Below are positions 10,301-19,178 of a DNA stretch of 64,000 bases, in pieces. Source of the stretch: Macrostomum hystrix (lineage: Eukaryota; Platyhelminthes; Macrostomidae). The position numbers and the translations under genes are program-made. The notes under the pieces were generated by a model, which did no database searches, was not told the DNA's origin, and saw only the letters and a program-made list of their open reading frames with translations. Every line of letters starts with the position of its first letter. Position 1 is the stretch's first letter. The stretch spans positions 2,170,001-2,234,000 of the forward strand of contig CATNEN010000007.1 of assembly GCA_950097015.1 (NCBI GenBank). Direction: 5' to 3'.

Positions 10301-12478
10301 CATTAAAAATTCCAGTCGATGCTCCGGCTCTGGGCAGTATGATCATGAGCGAGCCGGATAGCAGTTTATCAACAGCAGAAAAAAACAAAGTGCAAGAGTT
10401 GGTTCGAGGTCTGGTTTCTCGAGATTTGCTCGCATTGGATACTACGTAAGCTATGATTTCCAGCGGATTCGGAATTTTGCCGCTCATTAAAAAATGATTT
10501 CTTTAAGCAAAAAACCTTGGCTTTTTATTAAAATTGAGTCACACAGTAGGAGCTATCATGTTCTGTCTGTGGGTATTGTTTGGTTTAATGCAGTCGGTAA
10601 CTCTAAAGAATTAACTTATCAAGTTTAACTTAATCATACTCAAGATAATGATCCCCAAAGCGAACGCTATCTATTGGTTTGAATAATATATTAGGCCTTA
10701 AATCTGTTTCATTTTAGTGTACCATCAGCCTCCTGCTCTAGAGCTGCCAGCAGCTGCCAACTGCTTCGACGAACCAGGGCTGATAGCCAGTACTTTGCCA
10801 ACCTTGTATCCGATTCGCTGGAGAAATGCTTTAAAGCATTCATCTCACCAACGTCCTCCACATCATTGTCAGTTGGGGCGGTCGGAAAGCGCCGCCGCAA
10901 ACGTGATTCTAACTCTCAGGGTGGCACATCGAGCAAGATGACTGTGACTGAAGTAAAGTCCGTGCTTGACATTGCCTCCGGAAGCTTCTATTCTAATCTT
11001 GATTCAACCGCGTCAGCTAATATGCAGGCAAAAATTCTTGGCACTGTACCAGCTTTCTGCAATAACCAGAACCCGAACGCTCTCGCCCAATCTGCGGCAT
11101 CGCAGATGGCCGTTGTGCGAGTTTACAAAACATCTTTTAAAACGATCGGCTCCGTCGATCTCGAGATGGGGTGTGAAGCTGGAGCCACTGACTGTCTAAA
11201 CTCCTTCGCAGCTCGTCAGCAGATTTTACTCGGAGCTGATCTGCAGCAGCGCTACTACAACTGGTCATGCGGACAGCCAGACTGCTTCCAGGACGGTGCC
11301 TGCATTGGCACGATCCTTCTGGATAAAGACCTGCTCACACCACAAGCGAAAGTTGCCACTCCAACAATTTCAACCCGACGCAGTCCATTGGCATACGTTG
11401 GCATATTTCATCCTAGCAATGGTGCCAACCAAAACGTCTCGCGCCTCAGCAATGCCGTCACCATCACAGCCAACATCAGTGGCTCCGTAAACTTAAGCAG
11501 CACAAGCCTTATTTGCCGAAGCTGGAGTGGCGTCGACTGGACTCCGGAAAACTGCACTACCAGAGCCCCATTCCAGACCAGCGATGGAATCTGGCACGTA
11601 ACATGTTTGTGCCGCGACATCTCCTCCTTCATCGGTGTTTTCGAGGGGCCACCTGGCTTCCAGCCAGAAACTACCGTTGCTCCATCGACCACTGAGACCA
11701 CAACAGTGACAACGACTGTAGCGCTGAGTGTGACCGCGCCGACTCTCTCGGATACTTCAATACGGGCTGTAACCCTGCGAATCAGAATCATGGAGAGCTA
11801 CGCCACAGTTGTGATCAGTGAAAGCAGTTTTCGTAGCCATCTGATCAGCCAACTTGCACGTCAGTTGAGGCTTGCTGAATCGCAGATATCTGACATGCAG
11901 TTCGCGAATGGTAGCGTCCTCGTCAGCTTTACGGTGAGCAGTCAGACAGGAGCGAACACTAGCGCTAGCGCAGCGGTGCAACTGCTGGTGCAGCTGATGA
12001 ACAATCGACAGCTAGTGCTTCTTGGACTGAATAACGGCACTCTGACGCTTTCATGGGATTATCTGCAAGTTCTGGGCGTGCAGACAAGTGCTGTAAAAGC
12101 TGACAATGGCAGCAGCAACGTCATCGCAATTGCTGTCGGAGCTTCAATCGGAGGTGTATGCCTTCTTGTTGCAGTTTTAGTTCTGATACTGCTGATGAAG
12201 AAGAGCTCGCAAAACCGTAAGGTGACCGACGAATCACAGCGAGACGTACGGGCGATTAGTAGCACCAGAAGAGGGAGCGGCGGAGGCGGAGGCAGCAGCA
12301 GCAGCCGACTCGAAATGGCTGGTGGTAGTCGATCAGGAGGCTCCCACGCCAGCTTGTTGGGAAATAGTGAGGCTTATTTTGTCACTACGTTGCAACAGTA
12401 ATTTTTTAATTCAAATTTAAATGTGCATAATTTTCAGGAAACAGTGAAGCCATTGAGATGTCTCGAGTTGAGAACTGA
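1009..12478 (+). CDS. Gene A: 16-exon, 2,777-residue REJ/GPS-like single-pass membrane protein
   Basis: Join: 1009-1018, 1289-1386, 2188-2286, 2405-3517, 3619-3798, 3874-3966, 4043-4138, 4306-4955, 5093-6695, 6818-7308, 7688-8261, 8548-8793, 8975-10235, 10316-10445, 10718-12366, 12438-12478. All introns are GT-AG, phases agree across every junction, and the exons sum to 8,334 nt (2,777 residues plus stop). Order: signal peptide; Cys mini-module plus ~370-residue Cys-rich module; mini-modules; second divergent large module; CGG-type Cys-rich block; REJ-like region; polybasic site; GPS-like motif; Thr stalk; SEA-like segment; transmembrane helix; ~70-residue tail. REJ and GPS are typical of polycystin-1/sperm REJ proteins, but the PLAT domain and channel helices of that family are absent. 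A role in surface adhesion or gamete recognition is inference. Gene B is its tandem paralogue. The first two exons and the last are the least certain. Confidence 0.8.
1856..1985 (+). repeat. tRNA-derived SINE copy 1, in gene A intron 2
   Basis: This stretch aligns along its length with 14174-14315: a shared AGAGCRGTCTA A-box-like part, TTTGCCTCT, a B-box-like block (AGGTCGATTCC here), GAGGCCAYATTCATTT, and ATTTACRCCCTTG. The head resembles the A and B promoter boxes of a tRNA-Leu/Ser gene (GAGCGGTCTAA and GGTTCGATTCC). A dispersed element with tRNA-like head and unrelated tail is what a SINE looks like. Confidence 0.65.
2188..3517 (+). CDS. Gene A exons 3-4: Cys mini-module plus large Cys-rich module (single-copy counterpart of the gene B repeat)
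   Basis: Exon 3 (2188-2286, 33 codons) has cysteines spaced C-x5-C-x5-C-x10-C. Exon 4 (2405-3517, 371 codons) starts G-L-C-P and shares with the gene B repeat the order CDYGSD, NRSIDNNSCVSADA, LLPPKSRP, APWCD, ARQLCR, CYI.APPL, NLRQPGS, CRLWNG and YFGDEILRI-like blocks. Both exons are phase 0 at each end. Identity to the gene B module is roughly 55-60% by eye, far below the ~99% seen further downstream. Where gene B has a tyrosine-rich loop, gene A has only GSVYETVYPSS. Many N-x-S/T sequons mark it as extracellular. I do not recognise the family. Confidence 0.8.
3619..4138 (+). CDS. Gene A exons 5-7: short Cys mini-modules and Thr-rich linker
   Basis: Exon 5 (3619-3798, 60 codons) is a short Cys segment (C-x5-C-x5-C) followed by a Thr/Arg-rich linker; I find no counterpart in gene B. 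Exon 6 (3874-3966, 31 codons) and exon 7 (4043-4138, 32 codons) each carry four cysteines, spaced C-x7-C-x3-C-x10-C and C-x5-C-x7-C-x9-C. They match gene B exons at 45559-45651 and 45735-45830 in length, phase and Cys pattern. All three exons are phase 0, so one mini-module equals one exon, a design that favours exon shuffling and duplication. Confidence 0.75.
4306..6695 (+). CDS. Gene A exons 8-9: second, divergent large module and CGG-type Cys-rich block
   Basis: Exon 8 (4306-4955) begins T-A-C-P-H with another Cys cluster. The rest of exon 8 and the start of exon 9 (5093-6695) repeat the order of the exon 4 module: SCFQI for NNSCVSA, LLPPRAAPSN for LLPPKSRP, FCYYLVPP for YCYIEAPP, VCQGWSGLPP for VCRSWNGLLP. 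This is therefore an older duplicate of the same module. Near 6090-6560 follows a block with VCSVCGGNGRSC, DCGYCVGG, KCGFCTEG and KCARC, like the C-x2-C-G-G repeats of large secreted Cys-rich proteins. The exon 8/9 junction splits a Trp codon (phase 2). Confidence 0.75.
6818..10235 (+). CDS. Gene A exons 10-13: REJ-like ectodomain region
   Basis: Exons 6818-7308, 7688-8261, 8548-8793 and 8975-10235 join in phase. The joined protein has features of REJ (receptor for egg jelly) modules of polycystin-1-like proteins: SGYFLRLQFDTN with a following SCSAIL, paired Cys in ITWDIQCASGSAC, SYNITASAANECG, YSWKI, and the hallmark NSPPRGGALSVTPSQGTAL near 9863-9920 followed by a DDSD strand. The exon 12 acceptor is placed at 8547 because starting at TAT (8548) gives the expected YAFRLSLKIPPGESYNIT strand. 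REJ assignment is by motif reading only; a profile search would settle its borders. Confidence 0.7.
10316..12478 (+). CDS. Gene A exons 14-16: polybasic site, GPS-like motif, SEA-like segment, TM helix and tail
   Basis: Exon 14 (10316-10445) and the start of exon 15 (10718-12366) differ strongly from gene B. Exon 15 contains GKRRRKRDSNS, a furin-type polybasic site (near 10876-10910). Near 11510-11640 lies a GPS-like motif, CRSWSGVDW...NC...VTCLCRDISSF. Then come a Thr-rich stalk, a ~110-residue SEA-like segment and a hydrophobic helix (NVIAIAVGASIGGVCLLVAV and on, about 12118-12200) with a KK stop-transfer. The Gly/Ser-rich tail is ~70 residues. Exon 16 (12438-12478) is inferred: donor aaata|gtgagg and acceptor ttttcag give an end SEAIEMSRVEN that resembles the independently spliced gene B end. 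Without that splice, translation stops at 12401. Confidence 0.7.
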
Positions 12479-14150
12479 GATTGGAAGAAGAAGAAGACTG
12501 TAGAATACCCATGGAGTTTCGAAAGTGACGACAAGAGGAACAAAGCTATTTAAGTTTACGTTTGTACTACCAACGTTTCGTTTGAAATCTATGAGCAGGA
12601 ACAAACAAAGTTTTCTTACTCTTACTCGTATAATCTGTTTATATATAAACGATCTATTTATAACTCTGAACTCTGAACTCTTATCTATCTTTGATTTTAC
12701 GTATCACTACTATTGGCTTATCTGTCTGATCTCTGTCATAAAAGAACTAATTTTAACTTTAATTTTGAAGTCTCACGTAATAGCCTCGTACAGTGACTTG
12801 CTTCTCAAAGCACCAGCAAAGTGTAGCATATAAAACTGTGTCGAATGAGTCAACCAGAAAATAATAATGTTCTTGGACTTAATTGTTTAAATGAGTGACT
12901 AAGTGTCGATTGCGGTAGTTATTCGACCATTTCAGTTGATTCGCGAAGGACTTTTTTGGCGGAAGATAAAAACAACGATTTTTAAGGTGAAGCACATAAA
13001 TTTTTGCCCGGTGCCAGCACATGGTATATTTCGGCATGAATGTTTGTGACTGTGAGTATTTAGCGATAAGCAGTTGGATCTAAATTCGTTTGCCCAGCTA
13101 GAGACAGGCACCTATTCATTCGCAAATCATATTTTCTCACAATTTTTGTGTCTGATCTCCAAAGTTCGAGTACTCTTTAGCGTTGTGCAACGTTTTTTCA
13201 GTTTTTTTTCAGTGTGCCTTAAATATGTTATACCTTGTTGTCATTTAAATCGCCTGGATGGACATTTTTAGACTCTTTTGTGAAGGACTTATTTTTGAAA
13301 TTCTCTTTTTTTCTCTCCGAGGATTTTCACTCCTGCGCTATATTTTATGAATTATGCATCCGCTCTATATTAGGCCTTAAATACGTTATACTTTGTTGTG
13401 ACTTATAATCACAACATTTATTTTTATATACCCTCGTACTGTTTTCTGAAGAAAATATTTTCGAAGTTCTGCTTTTTCTCTCCCAGAAGTTTCAATTCTG
13501 GCGCTATATTTTTTTTGTGAAGAATTTTTTTCTACAACGCTAAAAATTTAGTATCATAAAATACAGTACTATTGGCTACCTTTTAAAGTTTATTTTCTGC
13601 AGAAATTTTAAACGTCAAGTGTCTCTCTGAATTAAACTATATGTTGGTCTTTTGCCTTTGTTGATTTTTTAAACATTAAACATTTTATGTTTTGAAACTG
13701 CTAACGTAGGCTCGTAATCTTGTGCACCGAAAACTATTTAGCATTTCAGTGGCGCAACCAAGCAGTACACTTTTCAGTACAAACAGAATATGTCTTCAAA
13801 CACATTCAAAACATTTTGATCAGGTTTAAGAGGAGCCAAATAGTTCCCAAAAAGTGACCCCAATGTGAATTCAACCTAGGGCTGAAGCCACCGGCCAGAA
13901 AACGACCCGACTGGCCCGTCTAATCGGGGGTTCAAGTGGCGCAATATTTATTTGACTGTTTCTTTTAATCTTCTTTCGGAGGGGGTTGACTGGTGCAGTG
14001 TTTGAATGCGAGCGAAAGGCAAAGGCCTCCATATGGCCGGTGCTTCGACATTTATATTTTCCTATTATAAATAAGTTAGTTTAGGTGCAGGGGTGGCATG
14101 TTGTACATTATTATTGGCATCTGATTATGTAATACATAAGGAGTGATTTG
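12479..14150. other. Intergenic AT-rich region after gene A
   Basis: This holds the presumed 3'UTR of gene A and AT-rich DNA. A 102-codon open frame at 12525-12833 has no recognisable features and is T-rich, so I do not call it. An imperfect ~155-bp duplication lies at 13217-13520. No RNA gene is evident. Confidence 0.5.
13217..13520. repeat. Imperfect tandem duplication, ~158-bp period
   Basis: The stretch starting CCTTAAATATGTTATAC at 13217 recurs as CCTTAAATACGTTATAC at 13375. Both are followed by TTGTTGT, a TTTTGTGAAG- or TTTTCTGAAG-type block, TTCTS-TTTTTCTCTCC, and GGCGCTATATTTT- or TGCGCTATATTTT-like ends (13335 and 13501). The copies differ by many substitutions and small indels, so the duplication is old. 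Confidence 0.65.
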
Positions 14151-14173
14151 CGCTGCAGAACATGACCAATTAA

Positions 14174-14315
14174 TTGCAGAGCGGTCTAACGAGTTTGCCT
14201 CTCGCACCATGGTTCCTGAGCTGGATTCCACGACGAGGCCATATTCATTTGGGGCGCAACCGCGAAGAGAAGGCTTGGAGGCTTGTCAAGCAATTTACGC
14301 CCTTGAGTGCCAACC
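14174..14315 (+). repeat. tRNA-derived SINE copy 2
   Basis: This is the second copy of the element seen in gene A intron 2. The head TTGCAGAGCGGTCTAACGAG resembles a tRNA-Leu A box. The B-box equivalent (GCTGGATTCCAC) is more decayed than in copy 1. It has an extra ~18 bp (AGGCTTGGAGGCTTGTCA region) before the shared ATTTACGCCCTTG. Confidence 0.65.
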
Positions 14316-14602
14316 TCCAAGGTACTGTACACTGAAGTGTACACTGCCTGACGATGAGAAAGTCAGGGCAGACGTACGCTCGTACCAAGGACCACTAGCA
14401 GTTGGCTAGTCAGCTAGGAACAATAGTTAGTCTACTTTAGTAGTCCTTAAGACGTACACACCTGTGTGAGCGTGTGCCTGCATACGGTATCTGTGTGCGT
14501 ATGTGCTCAGGAGTCAGCGAAATGGGCAGATTGCCTCCTCGCTTGCTGCGTGTCTACTGTCAGTCTGTCTGTGCCGTTGCCCGCAGCCCTTGAATTAATA
14601 AT

Positions 14603-14619
14603 TTTACTATTACTATTAC

Positions 14620-14685
<66 letters not shown>

Positions 14686-14686
14686 C
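14603..14686. repeat. (ATT)n trinucleotide microsatellite
   Basis: About 27 units of ATT/TTA with a few interruptions (ACT near the start, one ATC in the middle). The open frames through it, poly-Leu on + and poly-Asn on -, are products of the repeat and not genes. Confidence 0.95.
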
Positions 14687-14689
14687 CAT

Positions 14690-17600
14690 CTGCTCTCTCT
14701 TTATCTCTCTCAATCTCTCGTTCTTCCTTTGGTAAGTATTCCCCTTGCAGCTGGAGGGCAAAAGTTTTTGCGCGATTGAAGGCGGGCAACCCCAGTCCTT
14801 TCATGGATCCCTCGCCCGACGGCAATAACCCGTTGGCGAAATATTTCTCGGCGATGGCCGTCTATAGTGTGATATTTTTTACTTAGGTCTCTCTTTGCGT
14901 TGAGATTCCTAAATTTGGTCGGGTGTCCAACTCTTTGCGAGAGATTCTATTGCCGTAACTCGAAAATAACGAAGACAAGACGATTCAAAAGTCCAAGTTA
15001 AACAGCTGATATTTAAGTGTTAATCAGTTAATAAGAGAAGGCTATGAATGATTAATTCCCCTGGCACCTGCCAGGTACTGTACTTAATTTAATTCGATTC
15101 CCAATTCACACTGGTAATTTAGTCGTACTTAACAAAATCTCAATAACTTCAACACAATAACAACAACGCGAACTCTACTCGATAATGCTCTGGATGATAA
15201 CAAGAACTCACGAAAATAACACGAAAATTAACACGAATAACTCCTGGACAAAAAAACAAGATAGTCCCTACAACAGAACAAGGAAAATAACGAGGACCAA
15301 TAACACGAAACCTAACCCAAAGTCCCTAGTCTGAAACCGAGGCGACCAGCAAGCACTTCCGAACTATGGTACAACGATAGTTCTATCGTGCCACACCTAA
15401 TGTCAATTCGATGGCGTCCCACTGATGATTGGGAATGATGATTCCCACTGATGATTCGTGCTTGCCAATCCCTGTCTAACACTGCTAACACTCCGTCAGC
15501 AGTTGGCCAGACGTGCCGAGCTCAGCGCAAGCTACTTACTGACGTGGGATTGAGTGTGGGGTTTTCTTCGACTAGCTGGTTGGACCGGTTTACCTGTCCC
15601 GGTATCTATTACTATGCAACGACAGATAGGGTGCGTAACAACACGGAAAAGAAAAGGAAGACAGATAGGCCTTCACAACGCAATAGCTAGTTATATAGTC
15701 AAACGCCCGCCCCCAGCCCCCATCAAAGCCTGGGTGCCGACCGCGCCGCTTGTTCCACTGCCGCAGGTCGACCCTGCCGGTTAACGAACTGGTCGCTGAT
15801 TGGCCCCGCCCGGGGTGTCGCGCTTAAGTCGGGTCGCATCAGATTGGCTAGCCGTCTTCCTATTGGCTGGGCCCACCAGACCGGGGTTAGTCCGATGCCT
15901 TGGCTGTAGAGCAGGGTGACCGGCCGGTCGCGTGTGTAAGCCTGGCTGGGGCGCGCATGCAGTAACAACTAACATATAACACACATTATAATAATTCATT
16001 AATATTGACGTGCGCGACTAAGTTACTTTAAGTAGAAATATACGCATTATATAATAAACATGTCGACACTAAGTCTCCATGGAAGACTTGGAATCTGCAA
16101 GGCGAGAGGGTTGCGACAATGTCAGGCGGCGCACTCTCGCAGACATGGTCCATCTGGCACGAATTTAACCGAGGAACGTGGACAACCTGCGTGGCGTGAA
16201 GGCTGTATCCCCTCTGTACCACCTTGCCGAGGTTTCCCGGAACTTTTATTGATTGAATCTAAATATACCTTTAACTACTAGATACTCGTGTGAGAGATAC
16301 AATTCAGACTACTGACAACAGTAGAAAAGCAAAGACTTGGCTGCAAAACTGTCACATATCACTAAAAAATATCGCCATAAAAATGGCAAGCTTAAAAGAG
16401 ACTTCTGTGCACACTGAGAGTGGTGGGAGAGGACTGCGTGTGGCTATGGCTGACTGACGAAGGCAAACAAGCCAGAAACCGGTCTCGGTCTGCCAGCGCG
16501 AGGTTCGTTCCCCACTTTTAGTGTACGTGTTATGTTACAACTCGTATAAATACTTTATAAGGTAAATAAGGCATCTATCTAGATCTCGCTCCCGTCGACG
16601 CTCTCATTGGTTCCGTCGGCGCGATCCCTAATGCTTTTATTTATTTTAAATAATTAACTTATTTCCATTACACTTGCTTCGTACGTTTGTTATTATGTGG
16701 TTGACGGGGTGGATTTTATATAGCTTTTCATATACTCGTAACTTCTCTTCCTATTTCGCTTCTCTTCTGTTGTAGTTTTTTATCTAGTTTTGCTCTATAA
16801 GTTTGCTTTGTTCTTCTTTAGTTTGTTGATTTTCGTTTTTGCTTTTCTGCTCTCCTTTTCTTGTTTAATTAGTTTCTTTTGCTAATTTTCTTGTTTGCTT
16901 CACTATTATAACATATTATTCTGCTTAAATAGGATCTAGCCGCCTTCGCAAAAGCTACTATACTTTTACTGAAAGCGGCTGTTAGACAGTTGCAATTACA
17001 TCATTGCAAAGTTTCCATGTGATTATTTTAGACCTGCAATCTAATTTTTGCATCGAGACTTAATAGCATAGTGATAATATCACAGCACATTGAGAAAGTT
17101 TCCCACACTTGCTGGAATCGACTGTCTGGTGGTAAAATGGGAATGTTAGGAGGGGACAAATCTTGCAAGTTATTTGATAGGTGCAACTATGCCTATAGGT
17201 GTCAGATATGCATATACATGTAGCAGAGAAAGCACAATTTAAATGAGAATATCTAAAAAGTACTTGACAAATGTGTGTATCTGAGGCGTCATTTTGTCGC
17301 AGGGACATTCGTCAAGCAGTTGTAGCAGTATCTGGTGAAATAATTGACCCATGCCTTTGTTGAGGCAGAAGTATGATCATAAGACGCATGAAAAAACTGA
17401 AGTTATTACGAGCCGTAGAACCGAATGTGTTTAAATCTCTTTTATTACTACTTTTCTCTAACCTTGCAGCTAAAAATAAGCTTTCAAAACAGAAATATGA
17501 AACGCCTTAATTCACTTTCGTTCCCCTTTGTTCTTACTTATTCTTTTTTCTGTACTTCTTTAGTTTCTGCTTCTTTTATCAGACTTTTAGTTTTACAACA

Positions 17601-19020
17601 GTATGTATTTTTAACCTTACATAACCAAAATTAGCACCCAATTGCTAATACGTGAACAATTTAATTAAAACTTAATTAGTTTTTGTGAGTACAACTTTGT
17701 GTCAAGAAACTACCTTTCGTCGCGTTCTCTTTTTGGCTGAACAAGTCCAGTGCAATTTAACAATTTAAGTGCTTTTAGAACTTTTACTTGTCATATTATA
17801 GTTTTTTATGTTGTTAAGAGGCACGGACTACTCAACTACTCACGGACCACGCTATCTACTAGTGGTCCTTGTTAAGAGGTTGTCAACTTTGCTTATGTTA
17901 CTATTTTTAGCATTCAAGCAGCTTAATTGCATTCTATCTCATAAGAACACTGCATGGTGAGACAGTATTTCATCTAGACGCAGTACGTGTACATTCGCCT
18001 CCATCTACGCGGGAGAATAGCTTTTCCTAGAAATTTCAGTAACCAGTGCCGCTGCCATCCGCGGCGCTCATTGTTCTTGAGTGACGACCCTCTACCCTTG
18101 TTCATACAAAAATGCAAAAGCATTAGGCAACTTTGGTGGCTAGGGTTGGCAAACAATATCCCGCTGCGCCTGTCTGTCTACCATGGGCATTGTTCATCGA
18201 TCTGGGCCGCACCACTACAGGAAACCATCAGACCCCTCCGGGCAAGGCTCCACTCCGACTCAAGTCCTTGGCGAAATAAAGTACTTCAGCCCACAAAATA
18301 TGAAAAGGGCAGTTTAATAAAAAAGCAACCACTGACAGAAGTTTATTCTGCATAGAGTATTTCCATTGCTTCGAAAACTATTTGCAAAAGCGTGAGAGCT
18401 GCCAGCAGGAAAACATATATATATTTGCAGTATACGCTCGTGTTTGTCGGCCAACCCTCAGCTAAATCGGCATAAAAAGCGCGAACACAGTTTATTTGGG
18501 TTGTGTCTAAATACGAAACCAATCTTTGTATTAATTCTTTCCAGCAACATATCCTAACCAAACTCTTTAGTCCTCGCAATAAAATCTAAATGAATCGTTT
18601 CGGAACCTAAAGACAGGTAGGCACAACTTAACTTTCATAGATTTGAAAAGCCATTATGCCCTATAAAATAAATATATTCTTTTATAATTTATTCATTAGA
18701 TTGAGCTCCAGTACAGGACATAATTTTGTTTAATATCACCTTTCCAAATAAAAAGATTCGCTTCGGCAATGTTTCATTATTTTGCGCTCTCTGCTAAACT
18801 GTTGCTTGCAATTGAAGCTTCCGTTCCACATTTTCTGCTATATTGAATGCATTAAGACGAGCGCCATTTGTAATTATCGTCAAAAGCAACAGAAAAATAA
18901 GTGCATATACTCGTAACTTGATCGCAGAATGTTAAAAACACGACACCCACCAGAAACTAACTCGTTAGCGCTCAAAGATATTCTGAGTTGAAGCAGTATC
19001 AAAAAGAATACCTAAAGACA
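14690..19020. other. Intergenic region between gene A and gene B
   Basis: I see no supportable exon. The stretch mixes AT-rich DNA (about 16600-17800) with a GC-rich island at 15400-15960 that has promoter-like elements on the minus strand. It may be part of an old LTR element, but I could not find a matching second LTR in the window. Confidence 0.45.
15688..15870 (-). promoter_or_regulatory. Promoter-like cluster on the minus strand: three CCAAT boxes, a GC box and a TATA box
   Basis: Read on the minus strand, three CCAAT boxes lie close together (plus-strand ATTGG near 15799, 15844 and 15862), one next to a GC box (GGCCCCGCCC on plus). About 100 bp downstream on the minus strand is TATATAA (plus TTATATA near 15692). 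The order and spacing suit an RNA polymerase II promoter of an LTR or a gene running leftward. No coding exon is visible downstream of it. Confidence 0.35.
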
Positions 19021-19034
19021 TAAAAATGTATAAT

Positions 19035-19046
19035 TTATTTTACAGA
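19035..19046 (+). promoter_or_regulatory. Possible 3' splice acceptor in the gene B leader
   Basis: ATTTATTTTACAG ends about 50 nt before the gene B ATG, the same spacing as the acceptor before gene A. A 5'UTR intron or a spliced-leader acceptor would both fit. Confidence 0.35.
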
Positions 19047-19097
19047 ATCAATATTACCAAGTATAAATCTACTTTTCCTTCGTCTCAGATCTTCACA

Positions 19098-19178
19098 ATG
19101 ACATCAAAGAAAGTAACATTCCTGCTCCTGCTGATTTGCTACTTTATAACAATAACAAAACAAGTCTGCACAACATCG
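19098..19178 (+). CDS. Gene B exon 1: signal peptide
   Basis: Twenty-seven codons, MTSKKVTFLLLLICYFITIT and on to C-T-T-S, with a basic start and a strong hydrophobic core, followed by donor gtaaga in phase 0. It joins directly to the first repeat exon (19261). It shows no sequence similarity to the gene A signal exons, which are split over two exons. The start is supported by a secretory signal on a protein that otherwise begins with extracellular Cys modules. Confidence 0.7.

Noticed and set aside
14507-14761. Poly-Leu and poly-Asn proteins at the ATT repeat
   Set aside because: They are translations of the (ATT)n microsatellite on either strand with no other support.
14386-17873. 13-bp inverted match (caaggaccactag near 14388 and its complement near 17860) as transposon terminal repeats
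   Set aside because: The match is short, no transposase lies between, and I see no target-site duplication; chance or a common repeat is as likely.
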